Of a stretch of DNA of 64,000 nt, positions 54,861 to 62,963 are shown one piece after another. Position 1 is the first letter of the stretch; the number at the start of each line of letters is the position of its first letter. A program made the translations under genes and the position numbers. The notes under the pieces were generated by a model that was given only the letters and a program-made list of their open reading frames with translations, did not search any database and was not told the origin of the DNA. Source of the stretch: Alphaproteobacteria bacterium MarineAlpha11_Bin1 (GTDB lineage: Bacteria; Pseudomonadota; Alphaproteobacteria; MPNO01; UBA830). The DNA lies in contig PTJZ01000005.1 of the NCBI GenBank assembly GCA_002937455.1, positions 124,001 to 188,000 of the forward strand, read 5' to 3'.

Positions 54861-55718
54861 ATGGCTGCAGATTGGTCAATTTGGGCGTTCCGCTATGCGC
54901 GGTCGGATATGCCGCGGGATTTCTTCGGCGGCACACTGGTCAATTCAAATAAAGGCCGCATCAACAACCCTATGATCTATTCTCTGATCTATGGCGGCGA
55001 GGTCGACTCCGAAAAGCCGATCCTAATAGACACCGGAATGAAGGGAGATTGGTCCCCTAGCGGCAAAAATTATGAAAATGTTGAACAACCGGACACGATC
55101 CTCGCCAAGGTTGGCTTTGCACCGGAGGACATTGAAGATGTAATCTTGACCCATCTTCATTTCGACCATGCTGGCAATCTCGAACAATTTCCGAATGCCA
55201 TCTTTCATGTTCAACGCACTGAGTATGAAGGCTGGAAAGAGGTATACGGGATGCCGGACGGGCTGGGGTCCGACACTACCATGTGGCCGCTATCATCAAT
55301 GCAAGAAAAGGATCTCGATGCGGTCGAATTCCTTCTGTCGGAGGGAAGGGTTAACCTCATGGACGGTGACACCGAATTCGCGCCTGGTGTCTGGTGTCGG
55401 CTAGCCTATGAATCTCACACTTTTGGCTGCCAATGGGTGGAGGTTCAGACCTCTGACGGACCTTATGTCGTCGCAGGAGATTGCGTCTATTGGTACGAGA
55501 ATATCGAACGCATGTGGCCCCCAGCCTATGTGCAAGGAAATACTTGGAATCTGATAAAGGTTTACCGGGATATACGTGACGCTGTCGGCGGGAAGACCGA
55601 CCGCATAGTCCCAGGTCACGATCCAGAACTATTCCTGCGTCACCCTGTATTCGAAGCTGGATACCACCCGGTGGCAGAGGTTCATTTGGCTGCAAACAGG
55701 AAATCTCAAATTGCTTAA
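54861..55718 (+). CDS. Metallo-beta-lactamase-fold hydrolase, AHL-lactonase-like
   Basis: A 285-residue MBL protein. HLHFDH at 98-103 is the HxHxDH dizinc motif after LIDTGMKG (55-62); further ligands are in SHTFGCQ, AGDCVYWYEN (Asp) and VPGHDPEL (His). This layout matches the N-acyl-homoserine lactonase (AiiA/AttM) subgroup, but members also open other lactones. ATG 54861 follows AAAAAGGAG. Its stop overlaps the TTG start of the transpeptidase homologue by eight bases, so both may act on one substrate. Confidence 0.87.
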   Translation: MAADWSIWAFRYARSDMPRDFFGGTLVNSNKGRINNPMIYSLIYGGEVDSEKPILIDTGMKGDWSPSGKNYENVEQPDTILAKVGFAPEDIEDVILTHLHFDHAGNLEQFPNAIFHVQRTEYEGWKEVYGMPDGLGSDTTMWPLSSMQEKDLDAVEFLLSEGRVNLMDGDTEFAPGVWCRLAYESHTFGCQWVEVQTSDGPYVVAGDCVYWYENIERMWPPAYVQGNTWNLIKVYRDIRDAVGGKTDRIVPGHDPELFLRHPVFEAGYHPVAEVHLAANRKSQIA

Positions 55719-57300
55719 TTCGGTTTTTTCGAGTGACGGTATCGTCTCCGCCCCCCACCACCTAGCTGCGGATGCCGGCCGTGACGTTTTGCGCAATGAC
55801 GGTAACGCGGTCGAGGCGATGATCGCTATGGCGGCAGCAATCACAGTGGTGTATCCACATATGAATGCTATCGGTGGCGACGGCTTCTGGATCGTCAAAC
55901 CAGCTGGCAAGAAACCGATCGGCATTGATGCCAGTGGTGCTGTTGCTGCAGATGCTACAGACGATCTGTATGCGCGGGCCGGGCATGACACGATTCCGTC
56001 GCGAGGTCCGCTGGCGGCTAATACTGTGGCGGGCACACTATCCGGCTGGCGGGTGGCACTCGGCCTGGCGGATGATTTGGGAGGTACAAAATCACGCGAG
56101 GAGTTGCTCGAGGCGGCGATACACTACGCTGAAAAGGGCTTCCCGGTTACCGGAAACCAGTCGCGTAACACATCAAATAAACTGCATGAACTCAACGGGT
56201 TGCCGGGATTTTGTGAGAGCTTTTTACATGATGGAATTCCCCCCACGGAGGGTGATATTTTCAATCAACCTCGGCTGGGTGCGAGCTTGCGCAAATTGGC
56301 CGCCGATGGTTTCGAAACATTCTATCAGGGAGACTTAGCCGCTTCTATCGCTGCCGATCTGGCGCGAGTTGGATCGCCCATTTCTGGCGATGATCTGGCG
56401 CGTCATCGGGCGCGAACACTTAAACCGCTAGAATTGAAGCTCTCGACTGGCACGGTATGGAATATGCCGCCACCTACACAAGGTTTGGCATCCCTCATGA
56501 TCCTCGGCCTGTTTGATCGTCTTGGTGTTTCGGAGCCAGAAGGCTTCACCCACGTACACGGGTTAGTTGAATGCATTAAGCAGGCCTTTATTGTCCGTAA
56601 CGCCCATGTACAGGATCCGGTCGCTATGACCGTCCCGCCCGAAGAATTTTTAAATGCCGCCGATCTAGATGCCCGAGCTACCAATATCGATTTACGGACT
56701 GCGATGCCTTGGCCGTTCTCAGCCAAAAATGGCGATACCATATGGATGGGTGCCATCGACTCTGCCGGTAATACCGTATCTTTCATCCAGAGTATCTACT
56801 GGGAGTTCGGGGCCGGTATCGTACTCGAGGACACAGGGATATTGTGGCAGAATCGTGGATCGAGTTTTTCGTTAAAAGACGGCGACGTGAACCGTCTTAC
56901 ACCCGGTCGGCGACCATTCCATACACTCAATCCGGCGTTAGCCGAGCTATCTAACGGAAAGATTCTATCTTATGGCGCGATGGGTGGCGATGGCCAACCA
57001 CAGACGCAGGCGCTCGTTTATACACGGCACGTGAATTTCGGTCAGTCCCTACAAGCGGCCATTACTGCACCGCGGTTCATACTCGGCCGAACTTGGGGTG
57101 ACACGGGAACTAATCTAAAACTGGAGAGTCGCTTCGCCCCGGATCTTTTTACGGTTTTGGGAGACGCAGGACACGATGTGCAGGTGATTGATTCCTTCTC
57201 CGACCTTGTGGGCCATGCCGGAGGGGTATCGGTGAGTTCTAACGGGATAATGGAGGGTGGCTCTGACCCGCGCTCTGATGGGAAAGCGGCGGGTGTTTAG
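55711..57300 (+). CDS. Gamma-glutamyltranspeptidase-family protein
   Basis: A 529-residue Ntn-hydrolase homologue. The large-subunit part has HHLAADAGRDVLRNDGNAVEA and GGDGFW near 55-60; the autoprocessing site would be at Thr343 in NGDTIWMGAID, followed by GNTVSFIQS. The arrangement fits GGT-like or cephalosporin-acylase-like members rather than classic glutathione GGT (which reads T-T-H at the site). No signal peptide is visible, so it is probably cytosolic. The start is TTG 55711 overlapping the MBL gene; no ATG lies near the domain start. Confidence 0.88.
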   Translation: MLNSVFSSDGIVSAPHHLAADAGRDVLRNDGNAVEAMIAMAAAITVVYPHMNAIGGDGFWIVKPAGKKPIGIDASGAVAADATDDLYARAGHDTIPSRGPLAANTVAGTLSGWRVALGLADDLGGTKSREELLEAAIHYAEKGFPVTGNQSRNTSNKLHELNGLPGFCESFLHDGIPPTEGDIFNQPRLGASLRKLAADGFETFYQGDLAASIAADLARVGSPISGDDLARHRARTLKPLELKLSTGTVWNMPPPTQGLASLMILGLFDRLGVSEPEGFTHVHGLVECIKQAFIVRNAHVQDPVAMTVPPEEFLNAADLDARATNIDLRTAMPWPFSAKNGDTIWMGAIDSAGNTVSFIQSIYWEFGAGIVLEDTGILWQNRGSSFSLKDGDVNRLTPGRRPFHTLNPALAELSNGKILSYGAMGGDGQPQTQALVYTRHVNFGQSLQAAITAPRFILGRTWGDTGTNLKLESRFAPDLFTVLGDAGHDVQVIDSFSDLVGHAGGVSVSSNGIMEGGSDPRSDGKAAGV

Positions 57301-57349
57301 TCCCTCGAGACCAATTCACCCCGATATTCAGGATCAGTGAGTTGCCGCG

Positions 57350-58984
57350 TCACTCCACCCAGTAATCTGACTCCGGGTCACCTTTTATGGTCTCTTCGGG
57401 TGACCATTCGCCAATGATAATTCCATGCTTGGGCGCTCCGCCAGTGCGATTGCGGACTGTTTCTTCGGACATGGTGATGCGGGTAGCGCGGGTGCGAAGC
57501 CACTGGAATAGGCGTTCGTGCAGTTCGTCGCAAATATCCCTATATTCAGTAGTTTCACTGAGATCGCTGAACTCGGTAGGATCTGCTTCTAGGTCAAAAA
57601 GCTGCGGCTGGTAGCCTTCCCAAAGGATATATTTCCAGCGTCCGGTACGAATCATGAAGCCGCGCGCCTCTGCGGGTTCTCGGCCGGTATATGTACGAGC
57701 CGGCTTAAAAGAATAATCAATCTCGGAGAATACCGCGTCGCGTAATTCTTCGTCTTGCGTGCTACGTAGCGTTGGAAGTAGCGACTGTCCCTCCAACAGA
57801 TGTTCCTTGTCGACCAATCCTCCAAAGACGTCAAGAAATGTAGGGATAATATCGAGTGATTCAACCAAGGTTTCGTCCTTCGCGCCGCGCGTTGCATCCG
57901 CTGCCGCATCCGGGTCATAGATGATCATCGGCACGCGGATTGAGCATTCGTGTAGCATCTCTTTCTCACCGAGCCAGTGGTCGCCGAGATAATCGCCATG
58001 GTCAGAGGTAAAGACAATCATCGTGTCGTCCATGCGCCCGGCCTTTTCCATCCAGCCAAACAACCGCCCTATCTGGTCGTCGATCTGCTTAATGAGCCCC
58101 ATATACGCGGGCATTACGTTGTTGCGCACATCGTCAATCGAAAAGTTTAGACTTTCCGGGTGCTTCATGTGTGCTTTGAGTACGGGGTGTGGGTTGTCTC
58201 GCTCCGTTTCTGACCTTACTGCAGGTGAAATTTGATTATGACTATACATGTTGTGGTAGGGCGCTGGGACGATATAAGGCCAGTGTGGTTTGATGTATGA
58301 CAGGTGGAGTAGGAAGGGATCCTCTCCCTGAGCGTCCATGAACTCGATCGCGCGGTCGGTCATGTAAGGGGTTTCAGAATCTTCTTCCTTCACGCGCGCT
58401 GGTAGGTGGTTAGAATTAAGATACCAGCCCGATAGGATACCACCGTCGGGTCCCTCGGCGGAGTTGGCCCAATCGTGCCAAGGATTCTCGCCATCATACC
58501 CCTTGGATTTGAGGAATTTGTTATAAGAGTAGTTGGGGTCGACCAGTTTGTCTGGCCACAGGCCATCGTCTCTCTCTACCGGTTCTAGCCCACATTCCGA
58601 TGTCAGTATGCCGAGTTCAGACATCTTATCGACGCCGAGACGTTTCATGCCTTCTTCGTCCGGCGTCATATGGGTCTTTCCGACGAGCGCGCAGCGCAGT
58701 CCGTGTGGTCGAAGGAAATCACCAATATTGGTCTGGCCCACAGATAGTGGCACGCCGTTCCATGTGGCCCCGTGCGAATGGACATAGCGCCCGGTTAGGT
58801 ATGACATACGAGAGGGCCCGCACAATGGCGACTGGACAAAGGCGTTGACGAAGTTAACGCCTTTTGCAGCGAGTTTATCGATATGCGGCGTCTCCAGGTG
58901 TGGATGGCCGTTGCATGATAGATAATCCCAGCGCAGCTGGTCACACATTATAAAAAGGATGTTACGTATGATACCCATGATCAA
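57350..58984 (-). CDS. Sulfatase-family hydrolase, phosphonate monoester hydrolase-like
   Basis: Alkaline-phosphatase superfamily enzyme of 544 residues. The formylglycine site is CGPSR at 55-59 (C-x-P-S-R core), metal ligands are Asp15 in MCDQLRWD and the VFTSDHGDYLGDH segment near 322-334. CDQLRWDYLSCNGHP and SPLCGPSRMSYLTGRY fit the PMH/arylsulfatase subgroup that hydrolyses phosphonate or phosphate and sulfate esters. No signal peptide, as in cytosolic PMH enzymes. Activity needs a formylglycine-generating enzyme, not seen here. ATG 58978 is an alternative start. Confidence 0.87.
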   Translation of the reverse strand: MIMGIIRNILFIMCDQLRWDYLSCNGHPHLETPHIDKLAAKGVNFVNAFVQSPLCGPSRMSYLTGRYVHSHGATWNGVPLSVGQTNIGDFLRPHGLRCALVGKTHMTPDEEGMKRLGVDKMSELGILTSECGLEPVERDDGLWPDKLVDPNYSYNKFLKSKGYDGENPWHDWANSAEGPDGGILSGWYLNSNHLPARVKEEDSETPYMTDRAIEFMDAQGEDPFLLHLSYIKPHWPYIVPAPYHNMYSHNQISPAVRSETERDNPHPVLKAHMKHPESLNFSIDDVRNNVMPAYMGLIKQIDDQIGRLFGWMEKAGRMDDTMIVFTSDHGDYLGDHWLGEKEMLHECSIRVPMIIYDPDAAADATRGAKDETLVESLDIIPTFLDVFGGLVDKEHLLEGQSLLPTLRSTQDEELRDAVFSEIDYSFKPARTYTGREPAEARGFMIRTGRWKYILWEGYQPQLFDLEADPTEFSDLSETTEYRDICDELHERLFQWLRTRATRITMSEETVRNRTGGAPKHGIIIGEWSPEETIKGDPESDYWVE

Positions 58985-59055
58985 GTATTACTCCCTGATA
59001 TCTCTAGTACTTTTAGCATGCGAAGTTATTCCCGCGAACTAGGACGGATGTACAT

Positions 59056-60213
59056 TTAAAGTGTCCGTAAGAACGCGACTAAATCGGCAATTTCTTCGTC
59101 GGTGAGGCTTAGGGGCTGGAGTAGCTTTTCGTTTATTAGATTCAGGCGCTTTTGGGAGATCTCGGAGTAATGGCGCACCACATCTTCCAGCGTCTCTTTC
59201 GATCCGTTATGCATGTAGGGTGAGGTCTTTGTTATATTGCGTAAACTCGGCACCCGGAACTCTCCCGAATTTTTCTGGGTCAACTGCAGATGTCGGGTGA
59301 AGCCAGCTGTAGTACGATCGGCATCATCATTGAATTTACCCAGAAGGTTGTAGCGGCTACCGCGTAGCAGCTTTATGCCGCTGTAGCGGCCTTTATCGAT
59401 ATCGCTTGAATCTTGGAATTGGGGCAGTCCGATATCGTGGAATTCACCGTTGGTGAAGTTGGGCCCGAAATGGCAAAGTTCGCAACGCCCACGCCCGACG
59501 AATAGCTTTGCACCCCGCTGTGCTGCTGCTGGATAGGCGGCAATCCCGTTTGCATCTCCTACCTCTAGAGCGTCACGGAAGGAATCAAACTTCGACTTGT
59601 CCGAGGTCAATGTTTCCTGATATGCGGCCAATGCTTTACTGATATTAACTAGGGTGTTTTCCGAGTCGTGGGCTGTCGCGTCTGCCCCAAATACTGCGCG
59701 GTACTTCAAACTGAGGTTTGGGTTGTGAGTGATACGCACCTGAAGTTTTTCCGGGGTCATTGCCATTTCCTGATTATCTAGGATAGGCGCTATAGAGTGC
59801 GCCCAAAGGTTATCGGATTTTCCGTCCCAGCCGTACCAAGTGTTCAGGCGCATGTTGAATAGTGCTAGGGTATTGCGATTAACCCCGGAAAGGGTTTTAC
59901 GGTTAGGTTGGCCATCGCTATGTCCGTACTCAGGGACGTGACAAGTAGCGCAACTTCGGCTTCGGTCGACGGACAAATCGACGCTCTCAAAAAGAGCTCT
60001 CCCATATGCTATAGCCTCAGCATTGCCAGAGAAACGATTACTGGGATCGGGTTCTGTCTTCACTGGCCATGGGCCGTGCGAGAGGATCAGCCCCTTTTCG
60101 TCTTCGGTATAGGTAACTTGCGCACCGCTCGATGGGACTGTGGTTACTGTGAAAGCAATCAATACGCTCAAGGCGATTGAACCCATCTTCTCAGAGAAAG
60201 ATTTTATGAGCAC
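59056..60213 (-). CDS. Di-haem cytochrome c peroxidase / MauG-family protein
   Basis: A periplasmic protein of about 385 residues with two haem c motifs, CATCH at 88-92 and CELCH at 244-248, in the CCP/MauG arrangement. AYGRALFESVDLS precedes haem 1; GEFRVPSLRNITKTSPYMHNGS near the end carries the distal Met/His region. GTG 60213 gives a clean signal peptide (hydrophobic 13-29, cleavage near GAQ); ATG 60186 is shorter, and the frame is open to ATG 60324, which would add an unlikely 37-residue leader. Peroxide reduction or oxidation of a partner is plausible; no amine dehydrogenase genes are nearby. Confidence 0.87.
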   Translation of the reverse strand: MLIKSFSEKMGSIALSVLIAFTVTTVPSSGAQVTYTEDEKGLILSHGPWPVKTEPDPSNRFSGNAEAIAYGRALFESVDLSVDRSRSCATCHVPEYGHSDGQPNRKTLSGVNRNTLALFNMRLNTWYGWDGKSDNLWAHSIAPILDNQEMAMTPEKLQVRITHNPNLSLKYRAVFGADATAHDSENTLVNISKALAAYQETLTSDKSKFDSFRDALEVGDANGIAAYPAAAQRGAKLFVGRGRCELCHFGPNFTNGEFHDIGLPQFQDSSDIDKGRYSGIKLLRGSRYNLLGKFNDDADRTTAGFTRHLQLTQKNSGEFRVPSLRNITKTSPYMHNGSKETLEDVVRHYSEISQKRLNLINEKLLQPLSLTDEEIADLVAFLRTL

Positions 60214-60560
60214 CCCAGGATGAATAAAAATTTTGGTAAAGACGCGTAGCTTCTTGCTGAGGATTGGCTTAGGGATACTACTAAAAAACCCCATGCTGAA
60301 ATGGGCTGGTCTACTAACAAGCATTATGAGGGAGACTCTATAATAATTCTAGCTCCTCGGTCGGGCGGCCTGTCTTCGACATGATGAGCAGTATGGATAA
60401 GGAAATCGAATAATGAGTGTATACAGGATAACATGACAGAGAGTGCAGCTCAGGTACTTTCCTTCATTGCGGATGACGAAATTATAATTCGCGAGGAATA
60501 ATTTCCGGATAAATACCTGTAAAGAGTTAGCGAATTGGTTCAGTGACCAGTGAAAGCTTG
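60214..60560. other. Intergenic stretch, 5' of the cytochrome gene and 3' of the acyl-CoA dehydrogenase
   Basis: About 347 bases. The part next to the cytochrome gene is open in its frame (to 60324) and may hold an alternative start. Otherwise I see only AT-rich sequence with short stop-rich frames and no convincing hairpin or RNA. Confidence 0.4.
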
Positions 60561-61721
60561 CTATTTCGGCAGGCCAAGTAATTTTTTTGACAGGATATTC
60601 CGCTGAATTTCATTTGAGCCACCATAGATTGTGGCGCGACGGACCTGCATGAACAGTGGAGCGATCTCGATCGGACCTTCATCGGTATTAATGCGGTCGA
60701 CCAGCGCTGCGTCAGTTCCCGCAGCTTCAAGAAGTAGATCGCAAATCCGCTGTAGAAGTTCGGTGCCGTTGATCTTCATTATCGACGCATCGAGCCCGAG
60801 CGATCGTTCGGCATTCGCTATCTCCGCAGCATGAGCGAACATGGCAGCGAAGCCTATTGTATCGATATTCACCTCCGCCAGATGTTCAAGAAAATACGGA
60901 TCGTCCATGGCACCCGTTGATCTGGCCACTTTTTGCACTCTTTCGATTGCCTCGAACAAAAGTTGTGGGTTGGCGGTTCCGAGCCGTTCGTGAGCAAGTA
61001 GCGCGTTGGCAACTCGCCAGCCGTCGTTCAGCTTACCAACCAAATTCAGTAACGGTACCCTGACATCATCGAAAAATACCTCGGCAAATTCTTCGTCGCC
61101 GGTAATCGTCTTGATAGGTCGGATGTTGATCCCTGGTGTTTTTAGTTCGATCATTACGAAACTTATCCCGGCCTGCTTGCGCTGCGCTTTAGGATCGGTT
61201 CTTACCAAAGCATAAATCCAATCTGAATAATGTGCCCAGGTTGTCCAGATTTTAGATCCGTTGACGATGAGATACTTTCCATCGATATCTGCACGAGTAC
61301 GGAGGCTTGCGAGGTCAGAACCGGCGCCTGGCTCAGAGTAGCCTTGACACCAAGTTTCCTCTCCAGTCAGAATTGGAGGTAGGTAGCGTTCTTTCTGTAA
61401 GTCCGTTCCGAATTCCATCAGCACCGGCCCGACATGGTTAATCCCTTGGGCCGAGATTTCGGGCGCTCCGGCGCGGGCAAACTCCTCTTTCAGAATAATC
61501 TGTTCGTTTAGATTTGCCTCCATGCCGCCATAGACCCTTGGCCAGGCCGGAGCTATCCAACCCTTTGAATGGAGTGCACGATGCCACCACATTGCACGAT
61601 CAAACGGAGGACGGGTCGACCAGCCACGCAAATCATCGGGAAGGTTCTCAGAAATCCAACCTCTGACTTCAGTTCGGAAGGATTTCTCGTCTTCGCTGTC
61701 TGTCCGGAAACTTATCGACAT
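60561..61721 (-). CDS. Acyl-CoA dehydrogenase
   Basis: A 386-residue FAD-dependent dehydrogenase. CQGYSEPGAGSDLASLRTRA near 129-148 is the FAD/substrate beta-domain signature; WTTWAHYSDWIYALVRTD near 159-176 and the C-terminal YGGSNEIQRNILSKKLLGLPK-type ending in IYGGSNEIQRN near 368-378 are typical. It belongs to the bacterial subgroup with AWPRVYGG early on (near 59-66), often linked to steroid or branched-acid catabolism; substrate unknown. It is distant in sequence from the ACAD10/11-like gene at 23369. Confidence 0.92.
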   Translation of the reverse strand: MSISFRTDSEDEKSFRTEVRGWISENLPDDLRGWSTRPPFDRAMWWHRALHSKGWIAPAWPRVYGGMEANLNEQIILKEEFARAGAPEISAQGINHVGPVLMEFGTDLQKERYLPPILTGEETWCQGYSEPGAGSDLASLRTRADIDGKYLIVNGSKIWTTWAHYSDWIYALVRTDPKAQRKQAGISFVMIELKTPGINIRPIKTITGDEEFAEVFFDDVRVPLLNLVGKLNDGWRVANALLAHERLGTANPQLLFEAIERVQKVARSTGAMDDPYFLEHLAEVNIDTIGFAAMFAHAAEIANAERSLGLDASIMKINGTELLQRICDLLLEAAGTDAALVDRINTDEGPIEIAPLFMQVRRATIYGGSNEIQRNILSKKLLGLPK

Positions 61722-62083
61722 AACAGGACACTAACGCATTCTGATTGAACCCGCCAAGACCCTGTATTTGGAATACAAGAAGATATCATCGATGACATTA
61801 CGGCGTGATTATTAGCGTGTTTACCGAAGACATCGACGATAAGGAAATAGGATGGGTTACATTTAAAAAGCTACAGAAACACAATGCTATGAACCGATCC
61901 CTTAATCAGGAAAGGTGGGAAAATGATGATACTCCGAGAGTCGGTAAAGTAGCCGGAATAGCGGGTGTAACCCCGCATATTTCCAGTCATTAAATTACTT
62001 TAATAGTGCCCTATTTATCCCGCAGAGGTCATTACAAAGCTCTGATTTTCGAGACTATTTGGTACGGAATGCACACTGTTCAA
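61722..62083. other. Gap between acyl-CoA dehydrogenase and alpha/beta hydrolase
   Basis: About 360 bases. It holds the crotonase remnant at 61805-61993 and otherwise short frames. The upstream part must contain the promoter of the minus-strand dehydrogenase, but no box is clear enough to mark. Confidence 0.5.
61805..61993 (+). pseudogene. Decayed N-terminal fragment of an enoyl-CoA hydratase-like gene
   Basis: A 62-codon plus-strand frame contains IGWVTFKKLQKHNAMNRSL, which matches the first beta strands of crotonases (typical IGWVTFNRPEKHNAMN-like pattern), then WENDDTPRVGKVAGIAGV, resembling the following strand up to the oxyanion loop. The frame then ends at TAA 61991-61993, and the rest of a crotonase (about 200 residues) is missing: downstream DNA is the 3' end of a hydrolase on the other strand. 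It is best read as a gene remnant beside intact acyl-CoA genes. Confidence 0.6.
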
Positions 62084-62950
62084 TTAGTTCTGATTGTGTA
62101 CGCGTTTCAGAAACTCAATAGCAAGTTCATTGAACCTGTCGGCATGCTCGATATTGGGGCAGTGTCCACAGCTTTCGAAGATATGGTGTTCGTTGTCCGG
62201 GATACGGTTGGCAAGATCATTAGAATAACCCGGTTCCCGTAGCGGGTCATTTTCGCCTGCTATGATCAAAACGGGGACCTCTACATTTTCGTAGACGGTA
62301 TTATCGGGAATGCCAAAACTTTGTGCTGATGGAATGTCGTCGGCGGTTTCCGGCTCGGGGCGTTTAAGTCGCGGCGCACTAGCGACTTCATATGCACCCG
62401 GCAACAACGCGACCTCTTGACGTTTTGCGACATAGGCGTCGTCATTTCCCCATTTCGGATCATGGAGCATCGCGTGCAGCAGCCTACTCATGGCATTATC
62501 GGAACAATCGTAAGCAAGGAGTACTTTGCGTTCGTCTGTAAGGGGTGTGAAGCCACCTCCTGAGCAAAGAATGGCCGAACGCACGGGGAGCGGTGGTGGT
62601 GGATCAGCTATCATGCGGGCGAGATTCGATCCGCCCATCGAATTTCCTATAAAATCTGCCTCCTGCACGCCCATGATCTCGTAAAATCGAGCCATGTGAT
62701 TGTAGACCCGGGCTCGCTGATTTGCAAAATCGTATATTTTATCAGTGCGTCCGAAGCCCAGCCAGTCAGCTGCCAGCACGTGAAAATGCTCTGCCAGTGC
62801 TGGGATAGTGTATTCCCAGCTAATTTCAGAGCAGCCACCAAATTCACCGGAATGTAGGAGCCCTACAGTGGGCGCACCCTTCGGACCCGCTTCTAGATAA
62901 TGGGTTCGGATCCCATCGACTTCGATATATTTGGATTCTATGTCTATCAT
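62084..62950 (-). CDS. Alpha/beta hydrolase, MhpC-like
   Basis: A 288-residue alpha/beta-hydrolase. LLHSGEFGGCSEISWEY near 31-47 gives the oxyanion region typical of meta-cleavage product hydrolases, the nucleophile is Ser104 in GNSMGG, the acid is in AGENDPL and the base His in ESCGHCPNIEH near the end. It resembles C-C bond hydrolases and related esterases; the actual substrate is unknown. Thirteen bases separate it from the flavin oxidoreductase upstream in the same direction, so they form an operon. Confidence 0.85.
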   Translation of the reverse strand: MIDIESKYIEVDGIRTHYLEAGPKGAPTVGLLHSGEFGGCSEISWEYTIPALAEHFHVLAADWLGFGRTDKIYDFANQRARVYNHMARFYEIMGVQEADFIGNSMGGSNLARMIADPPPPLPVRSAILCSGGGFTPLTDERKVLLAYDCSDNAMSRLLHAMLHDPKWGNDDAYVAKRQEVALLPGAYEVASAPRLKRPEPETADDIPSAQSFGIPDNTVYENVEVPVLIIAGENDPLREPGYSNDLANRIPDNEHHIFESCGHCPNIEHADRFNELAIEFLKRVHNQN

Positions 62951-62963
62951 CTGCTTGATCTGA

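Noticed and set aside
62006..62242. A 78-codon plus-strand frame with hydrophobic stretch
   Set aside because: Most of it is antisense to the C-terminal catalytic-His region of the alpha/beta hydrolase.
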